Shown piece after piece: positions 57,377 to 64,000 of a stretch of 64,000 bases of DNA. The translations under genes and the position numbers were made by a program. Source of the DNA: Chimonanthus salicifolius (lineage: Eukaryota; Streptophyta; Magnoliopsida; Laurales; Calycanthaceae); assembly GCA_013350335.1 (NCBI GenBank), contig CM023540.1, forward strand, positions 61,563,195 through 61,627,194. The letters are read 5' to 3'. The notes beneath the pieces are model-generated. The model was not told the origin of the DNA, searched no databases, and saw nothing but the letters and a program-made list of their open reading frames with translations. Position 1 is the stretch's first letter. Each line of letters starts with the position of its first letter.

Positions 57377-57648
57377 TATAACGCCCCTCCCTCTAACCAC
57401 CGTCATCAAAGTAATATATTAGGAATATTTTAGTAGAGATGGAGGCAAGAGTCACTACACGAGCCAAGTCCGAGTCCGAAGACCCGACCCTTGAATTGCC
57501 CAACTAGTGTGTGCATGATAACATTTCCCCACACTAACATAAACCTATAGAAATTTAAACATTTATTTCTTTACATGAATAGCCAAACGCATCTCAAAGT
57601 AAATATAAGGAAATTCCCAAGATATCATACATGAGTCAAATACAAAAT
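57377..57648 (-). mobile_element. 5' LTR of the fourth element, terminal 272 bp
   Basis: TATAACGCCCCTCCCTCTAAC is the inverted counterpart of the LTR end at 4700-4737 and carries one change from TGTAAC. It also shares CGAGCCAAGTCCGAGTCCGAAG and GTGTGTGCAT with 4590-4670. The LTR is cut at 57648 by the next element and continues outside the window. Confidence 0.85.
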
Positions 57649-60323
57649 TGTAATACCCTAACCCTGATTAGTACTTAATTATGTATTAATTAGCCATAAT
57701 TTTGATTAGTGAACAGTTAATCTGAGAGATTAACAGGTGGGTCATGTTTTGAGTCAAAGTTTGACTCGATCCGAATTCAGGATCTGTGGATCCAACTCGT
57801 TGAGTGTTGTGGCAAAGTTGATATTAACCAAACTTTTCTCCTGCTGAGGCATTAAAAGTCACCTATTTTTGATAAATAGTCATTTGAAATATCTAAGTTT
57901 TCAAATTTCACACATTTGTTCAATTTTGAATTTGGAGTTCAGGGGTTTTTACGGTTTGTCGTTTAGACTTCCGAAAGTGTGTTTTCAGCACAGCTGAAGG
58001 ATACCCTTATTAGTAAAACATTGTGTTTTAAGCGTTAGGAAGTGTCAAAAAACCTTGAAGTCTTAAAGTATTTATACCAGGTTATTGTAATTAGTCCGGA
58101 TATTCAATTTGAGAAATTTTGGAAATATACAGTGCAAAAAAAAATAACTTTGAAGTTTTAAAAGAGATTTTATTATTTAAAACTATACTAATTATACAAT
58201 TTTAATTTTTTTTTGAGTAATGAACTGTGCAGTACTGTAGCGACCATCCTCCGATCCATGCCTCTGGTCATAGGATAGGTGATGGAAGGCCATTCCTGGC
58301 CATTCTTTCGACTCTTTAAAAAGATGAGGGAAGTTTCCAGCTTCTTCTTCTTTCTTCTTTTTTTCATTTTTTCTTCAACTTCGTTTCTTTTCTTCTCTGT
58401 TATTCTTCTTCTTCTTCTTCTTCAAATGGCTGCAGTGGCTACTGTGCAGAAGTTTTCGAGGGCTTTCAAAGTTCATCATTTCTCAGTCGATTTGGGCAAA
58501 CAAGGTATCAAAACTTATCTACTCGAAATTTTAGGAACTCCGGAACCAACCCTTTCTAAAAACGGTCAAGTTTTTTGCTTCAAATTTCACCTTGAAAATC
58601 TAGAAGAAAAGGGATCTTTCACTAAAAACTTTCTTTTCATTTCTTTTACTTTAAAAAAAAAAAAAAACAAGAGGGTCTTTCTCTTCCACCCCAACGGTTC
58701 CTCATTCCTTTTCATTTTTTTTCTTTCCCTTTTTCTTCTTCCTCCTCCAACGTCGCCAACTCTTTCAAAGCATTTCCCGCATTTCTCGGGGTTTTCAAAA
58801 CTACGTTATTTCTCAGCCGATTTTCGTAAATAAGGTATGGAAATTTATCTATTTCAAATTTTAGGAACTTAGGACTGTTCTTTTTGTGAAATGGGTTGAT
58901 TTTGAGCTTCATTTTTAGATTTTTAAAATTAAGGGAAAAATGCTCCTTTTCAATTTATTTTTAAGTAACACCTTGAGAAGTGATTTTTTAATGTGCTGAG
59001 ACCTTCATGTTGCATTTTTAAGCTATGATTTAGTTTAAAGTGGATTTCAAGTTTTGGTTTAAGTTGATTAAATAAAATTATTTTAATAATTAGTTGAAGT
59101 GATTATATTTTTAAACTTAGTAAATTAGGCCTTTAATGTATTTATTGTTTAAATTATTTATGTATTGAGATTGATTATCTTATTTTTAGACAGTGAAATG
59201 TTAAAAGAGTTATTAGAATTTTATCACTTTTCTCTTTCTTTGTTCCAAGAGTCTACCTTGACAGAACTATGTTCTGTCAGCCGGACCCATCAAGTTGCCG
59301 GTCGGGTCAAATTAATTCAATAAATAATCTCTAATTCCGTCGATTGTCCAATTGTAACAGTTGGACCGGCTCTCTCTCTCTCTTTCACGCAAATCGAGAA
59401 ATCCACGTAACTTCATCGATCAAAGTGAGGAAACTCAACTATGACTTATTTGCATGTGAATGTGTATATGTTTTATGTAATGTTCATATATACATGATAT
59501 ATGTTATGATTGGAATATGCAGGTGATTATCTGTATATATCTATGAATATCCCTATGCTAATGTGGTTAAACAGGTGTTGAGAATATGATTACTCTGGGT
59601 TGATAAGCCTGGAGTTTATACCAGTGAATGATAATTGTGTATTTTTCCATGTATATGAAATTTTGTTTATGGGGTATGTTAAACATATATACTCACACAC
59701 TTGTTAAATGGGTCGAGCTCTTGCAAGATGCTGCATTTTGTCTGCCTTGACTTAACGCATTCTAGGATTAGTGGGATTCATCGACAGGGTTGAATGGGAT
59801 ACCCTGGGCCTATACAATTGAGGTTGAGTGGGATACCCAAGTGAATCAAAGAACAATTTCCACATGTTCTGTTATTTATTTTAACTGCATTGTAGACATA
59901 AACTCTCAATCACATGCTATATCTATAATATTTCAAGTTCTCTTCACTGGATTAGAAGCTCATGTGTACCTCAATGTAGGGCAAGGTCTGGAGGCAGCGA
60001 AGGACCCCCCTGCAATGGCCTAAGCTGCGGAATCTTTGAATTCCAATAAGTTGTTTTGAAGTAGAATTTACTTAGATGGCTTAATATGTAATTATTGTCT
60101 AAGTTTAGCAGTTGTAGGATCAAGACTTGTATGTGTATAATTATGGTGTGAATTGTTATGTGAATATAAGTGCTTTATGTGATATTTCAGATTTTATGAA
60201 AACATGTGGTCTCTTCATGGGCTTAGGCAGACCCGAGGCCATGGACATGTTGAGTTTGGGATTAGTTTAAGAAAAAAAAAATTAGTCTCATTTCGGACCC
60301 ACATATCGGGTCGGGACGTGATA
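57649..60323 (+). mobile_element. 5' LTR of a + strand gag-bearing element, 2.68 kb
   Basis: Starts TGTAATACCCTAACCC and ends GGGACGTGATA (the last CA changed to TA), followed after three bases by a priming site. TATA-like TATTTATACC at about 58071. The leader has CT-rich tracts (58340-58420 and 58690-58745) and a direct duplication of about 330 bp (58460-58545 versus 58788-58872), each copy holding an AAG|GTAT donor-like site. TATGCAG|GTG near 59515-59524 is acceptor-like. There are no GGTTCGGCC hairpins. The left flank AAAAT (57644-57648) would be the TSD; the right end is outside the window. Confidence 0.8.
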
Positions 60324-60326
60324 GTT

Positions 60327-60338
60327 TGGTATCAGAGC
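60327..60338 (+). other. Primer-binding site, initiator Met-tRNA
   Basis: TGGTATCAGAGC, exact canonical form, three bases after the LTR end at 60323. Confidence 0.93.
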
Positions 60339-60567
60339 AAGGTTCAGCTCTCGGACTGTGATGGGTCTTGCATGCTTAGAGTGTTGTTTGGATATAAGTT
60401 GGGTGTCAGTTTTAGTGTTACCCTTATACTTGATTATTTTACTCCCTGACTAACTGTTGTTTTGTTTTTGGACAGAGATATCTGAAAAGAAAATACCAGC
60501 TCAGGAACTAGGAAAAGGGACCCACGAAGACCCTGTGACATTGTATTCCTCAACCAGTGAGTAGAGT

Positions 60568-61086
60568 ATGCTAGTTTGGACACCAGATTCACAACCCTTT
60601 GATGTTGAAGTAATATTGATTTCCTCGACCACTTCCAATGAGCCTGCTACCCCATCCCACTACCTATCTTCTTCATACTCATGGTCCAATGCTGGATATG
60701 AAGAACCTGAAGTTGCTTCAGAGCATGAATCCCTAGTGAATCAAGAACATGTAGTAAATCTTGAACCGGTGATTCCTCAGGAACCAGTACAAGCACCAGT
60801 AGTTGACCTAGAACCTCATGATCCTCACCCAGGTCATAAAGTACGAGTTCCATTATGTTGTACTTGCCATCAATTCGGACATAGTTACACCTTCTGTTCA
60901 TACCCTTATAACTACCAATGCTCCATTTGTGGCCTTCCCGGACACACTAAAAACAACTGCTATTATCTAATATTTGATGTTCCTATCCAGTGCAGCATCT
61001 GTAAGCAACCCAATCATCTTAAGAAGGCATGCCTGTATTACGACCCCACATCCTCATCCGATGAGACCTCTTCAAATAAATACTAG
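60568..61086 (+). CDS. Short gag-like protein with three CCHC-type zinc knuckles
   Basis: An uninterrupted 172-codon ORF (MLVWTPDSQPFDVEVI...) ending at a TAG. Residues 1-90 are acidic and rich in P, S, E and V. Residues 96-110 hold CCTCHQFGHSYTFC, residues 120-133 CSICGLPGHTKNNC and residues 143-156 CSICKQPNHLKKAC: three zinc knuckles in close series, the second canonical (CX2CX4HX4C), the third with Asn before His. The tail is serine- and acid-rich. It starts about 230 bases after the priming site. No gag core or pol domain is visible between it and 61330, so the element looks non-autonomous, as in gag-only plant elements. An intact frame among so many broken ones suggests youth or constraint. 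It could also be only the 3' end of a once longer gag. Confidence 0.65.
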   Translation: MLVWTPDSQPFDVEVILISSTTSNEPATPSHYLSSSYSWSNAGYEEPEVASEHESLVNQEHVVNLEPVIPQEPVQAPVVDLEPHDPHPGHKVRVPLCCTCHQFGHSYTFCSYPYNYQCSICGLPGHTKNNCYYLIFDVPIQCSICKQPNHLKKACLYYDPTSSSDETSSNKY

Positions 61087-61330
61087 TGAGGAAAGGGGAC
61101 AAGAAATAATTTGGATAGAAAGACTTATGTGTAGGAAAAAACTTATGTATATAAGCTTTTGTAACTTGAAAGTATGGGAATCACTTTGTTACATCTGTGG
61201 GATAGGATGTGGTGCTTTAAGAAGAATTTGAGAAGACTTGTACATAATCTTTTGTAACTGTAACTAATACGTGAATAATATAAGTATGTTTACTTATTAT
61301 TTTTGTGTTATGATGAGTTATAGTATGATT
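61087..61330 (+). other. Downstream internal sequence of the gag-bearing element
   Basis: AT-rich, no ORF or motif; cut at 61330 by a minus-strand LTR. Confidence 0.5.
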
Positions 61331-61535
61331 TGTAACGCCCCGCCCTTTTTCACTCGCCGAAAATCAGAGTATATTTTTTTTTATTTAAATAGAGTGAGAG
61401 AGTACTGGAACGTCACGACACGAGCTAAGTCCGAGTTCCCAAACCCGACCCTTAACTAGCCAACGGTACGTGTGCGTGGACTGAGTCCACTAAAACAGTT
61501 CACACACTATATAAATTAACTGCGGAAATAACATA
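61331..61535 (-). mobile_element. Tekay-type LTR end, split by another LTR
   Basis: TGTAACGCCCCGCCCTTTTT, CGAAAATCAGAG and CGTCACGACACGAGCTAAG match the terminal block of the LTR at 949. It is interrupted after 205 bp at 61535 (flank ACATA would be the TSD) and presumably resumes beyond the window. Confidence 0.85.
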
Positions 61536-64000
61536 TGTAACGCCCCTGCCCTCTTTTTAGAGAATTTCAGAGTCTAATTTTTTTTTTTAAAGTAATAATA
61601 AAACATCGAAAGAGAGCGGACGGCGTCACGACGCGAGTTAAGTTCAGATGACCCACGTCTGAACATTAACTGGCCACCCATGTGTACATGGAATAGACCA
61701 TGATTATGAATCACACATGGAACTAACATCAACGTGCGGAATAACCTAGATTAATTGCGGAATAGAAAGACTAGATAGCAAGTAACAGTCTCAGACATTA
61801 ATTAAGATAAATCAACGATCCAAAGGTTATTAACTTAATCAAACCATAGCAAGTAATGAATTATTACATGACCAACAAAAGTATTCAAATGACAGTAATA
61901 TAAAGTAATCCAATCCATCATTCAAGCGCTTAGGCTTGGCTCCCCTCCCGGTCATCGACCTTCTTTTTCCCTTTACTTGTACCTGCAATATCCTCTGAGG
62001 ATAGAATTAGGGCGTTAGACCAACGCGCCCAGTAGGTTCCCGAATCAGGGCTACCACATGTTAGCATATAAAACATGCATATATATCATATTACATGATC
62101 ATTAAAAACAAGTAAAACCATGCTATGAAGTATGCACATGCAATGAGCATCCCCCATCATGTACCTTTATAGCCATCACTTGACGTGCCTTGCACCGTCA
62201 AGGTAAATCACAATACAACTTCCATCTCTTCATCATTGACTGATTCATATCACGTATTAGTCCTCCTGGCAAGACTCTCATCGCCTGAGTAGACCAATGT
62301 GACTATGATCATCATGTTACTCCTCCTGGCGTGACTTGCACCACCGAGGAAGGACGTAACCCATAAATTGCAACACTGTAGAACCTCATTCATTATCCCA
62401 TGTCTATGCATGAGATGCCAATGCCTGTATGCCATTTGTTAATGCATAATATATCATTTGAAACACATAAAATAAAACAAGAGTCTCATAAGAAAACTGG
62501 GGTAAAACTGTGGTTACAAGTAGGAGGAAACCTACTGAAGAATCACTTCAGCGTCCGTTCTTTCTTAGGCTTTATCCGTCACCGCTCGCAGTCGTACACC
62601 GTCATAGAGATCCGTCACCTTATTCACATAAATCATGGACCAACTTTAATCCCTTACTTTATTTGATTCCCATTTTTGAGTCTAAGTCCACAAATACCAA
62701 TTCATGATTGTGACCCTTATTTACAAACATGCCATAGCTACCAATACCTTGATTAAACTCTACAACTTACCCACAACCTTAACATGGTTCAGTCATGTTT
62801 TAGCCAACCAAATCAATAAACATAATTCTATCTTAAATCACATATGCATCCATAAAATGATCCATGAAAACAGCCCATGGGGTTCGACCATACTCATGGC
62901 CGAACCCTTATGGCTCTTTTGCTCAATAATGTCCATTATTTAAATACCAATTGGCTCTACCTCTTAGCCATGTTAAACACATAGTTTAGCCATCCTATGG
63001 CCAACCCAAAACAGCAATCTTACTTTCATTTTAATTACATAAACACTCACCGCTATGGGTAGTATTTTTATCTCTCCAAAAACATACCAAATATCAAATA
63101 CTTTTATGGGGTTCGGCCATCCAATGTGGCTGAACCCTATGCCCATGATTTGAACCCTTTTTCACTTACATTTCATGTCCATTGAATCATGTAAAAATCA
63201 ACATAATTATTATCAGGTTTTACCTTTCAAAAACCATCCAAAACAGTCCATAAAAGTCTATGGTTTCCATGTTTCCCAACATGAAAACCAACATTCTTTT
63301 ACATGGGGTTTGGCCCTCCATGGTGGCCAAACCCAATGGTTATGTTTACTATTTTTAAACCTCCAATAATCATGTAATAACAGTATATTATTATCAGGTT
63401 TTACCTTTCAAACAAACATCCAAAAACCAACACAATTTCATGGGATTCGGCCATCCAAGATGGTCGATCCCCATGGTCCATTTTTTCCAATTTTAATCCA
63501 CTGATTTAGACCACATAAACTTCAGCCTTTTCTGATATCCAAACCCAAGTTTTAACCCTCTTTAAAACATGTATTTTAAATCTAATAAAACATGTAAAAA
63601 CAGTCCCAACTTGCATGGTTTTAAATTTCAAAAACCATAAACATTAACCAACTTTTTCCATGGGGTTCGGCCACCCAAAGTGGCCGAACCCAATGGACCA
63701 TTTCCATCTTTTAATTCACTGATTTAGACCATAAAAACTTCAGCCTTTTCTGACATTCAGATACAGGTTTATAATCCTTTCAATAATATGTATTTGATTC
63801 TTAAATCAAATCCAAAAATCAGTCCATAAAACCCATGGTTTTCATGTTTCCAAAACATGAAAACCAAGCAATCTTTCACATGGGGTTCGGCCCTTCATGG
63901 TGGCCGAACCCAATGGTCATCTTTATCATTTCTAAACCTCCATTAATCAAGGTTAAAACCTTGGTATATTCACCTAAAACCATGGCCCAATACACACCCA
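61536..64000 (-). mobile_element. Tekay-type LTR, close relative of the 50075 LTR, runs off the window
   Basis: TGTAACGCCCCTGCCC, CAGAGTCTAATTTTT and ACATCGAAAGAGAGCGG follow the 50075 LTR closely, as do the GCGTTGGTCTAACGCCC box (about 62027-62011), the GCAG acceptor-like site (61983), GTAGGTTTCCTCC (about 62533-62520) and the hairpin order. Whether it is a solo LTR or part of a larger element cannot be decided here. Confidence 0.92.
62879..63911 (-). repeat. Six GGTTCGGCC-type hairpins plus second hairpin type
   Basis: Hairpins at 62879, 63105, 63305, 63442, 63662 and 63882, with a decayed half-type at about 62983. Arms GGTTTTCATGTTT (63837-63849) and AAACATGAAAACC (63853-63865) form the second hairpin just before the last one, as in the 50075 LTR; a variant lies near 63260-63290. 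Confidence 0.93.

Noticed and set aside
57649..57670. ATACCCTAACCCTGA resembling telomeric repeat
   Set aside because: Single partial match at an LTR start; no tandem TTTAGGG units.
58279..58833. 184-codon ORF with hydrophobic N-terminus, as a membrane protein gene
   Set aside because: It lies in a low-complexity TTC-rich LTR leader. The hydrophobic runs are translated CT tracts and its second half is a duplicate of the first.

Overview
The window is nuclear DNA of a flowering or other seed plant with a large, repeat-rich genome. I see no host gene, tRNA, rRNA or bacterial feature. Almost all of it is LTR retrotransposons: mainly chromoviruses of the Tekay/Del type (Ty3/Gypsy, chromodomain at the C-terminus of integrase, LTRs of 3-4 kb) and one SIRE/Maximus-like Ty1/Copia element. 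Priming sites complementary to initiator Met-tRNA (TGGTATCARAGC), polypurine tracts, TG...CA-type LTR ends and 5-bp target-site duplications (TSDs) allow the nesting to be worked out by eye.

Layout. 1-4737: 3' part of a + strand LTR, split by a minus-strand solo LTR (949-4291, TSD GAAGT). 4738-9936: decayed minus-strand material: an LTR-like piece, a promoter-like block with a hydrophilic ORF remnant, and a SIRE-type gag without recognisable pol. 9937-11620: LTR of that Copia element. 11621-38438: about three tandem copies of a 1.3-1.4 kb sequence into which two insertions fell: a + strand Tekay element (14023-33023, TSD AATTA), whose own 5' LTR holds a minus-strand sister element (15444-24361), and a + strand solo LTR (34012-38104, TSD AAAAT). 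38439-45221: minus-strand LTR plus integrase end of a third Tekay element, split by a + strand solo LTR (40733-43762, TSD CATGC). 45222-57648: a fourth, minus-strand, pol-less element carrying a solo LTR (48246-55450, TSD TAATC) that itself carries a solo LTR (50075-53824, TSD GCTGA). 57649 to the end: 5' LTR and a zinc-knuckle gag of a + strand element, invaded by two more minus-strand LTRs, one inside the other.

Most unusual features. (1) LTRs of several Tekay subfamilies carry long arrays of short hairpins, most often arms GGTTCGGCCAT / ATGGCCGAACC about every 80-300 bp. Other LTRs in the window carry arrays built from unrelated palindromes. (2) In nearly every Tekay-type LTR the array is preceded by a GTAAGT-like 5' splice site and followed by a CTAAC branch-point-like box, a pyrimidine-rich stretch and an AG. 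I infer a conserved intron in the LTR leader that contains the array. (3) A fixed order of further short palindromes follows the array in every Tekay-type LTR.

The two Tekay coding regions (25272-29727 + and 18583-23072 -) are dead. Gag, protease, RT, RNase H, integrase and chromodomain are recognisable, but frameshifts and stops interrupt them. The stops that could be compared between the two copies are C-to-T or G-to-A changes, as expected of methylated, silenced heterochromatin.
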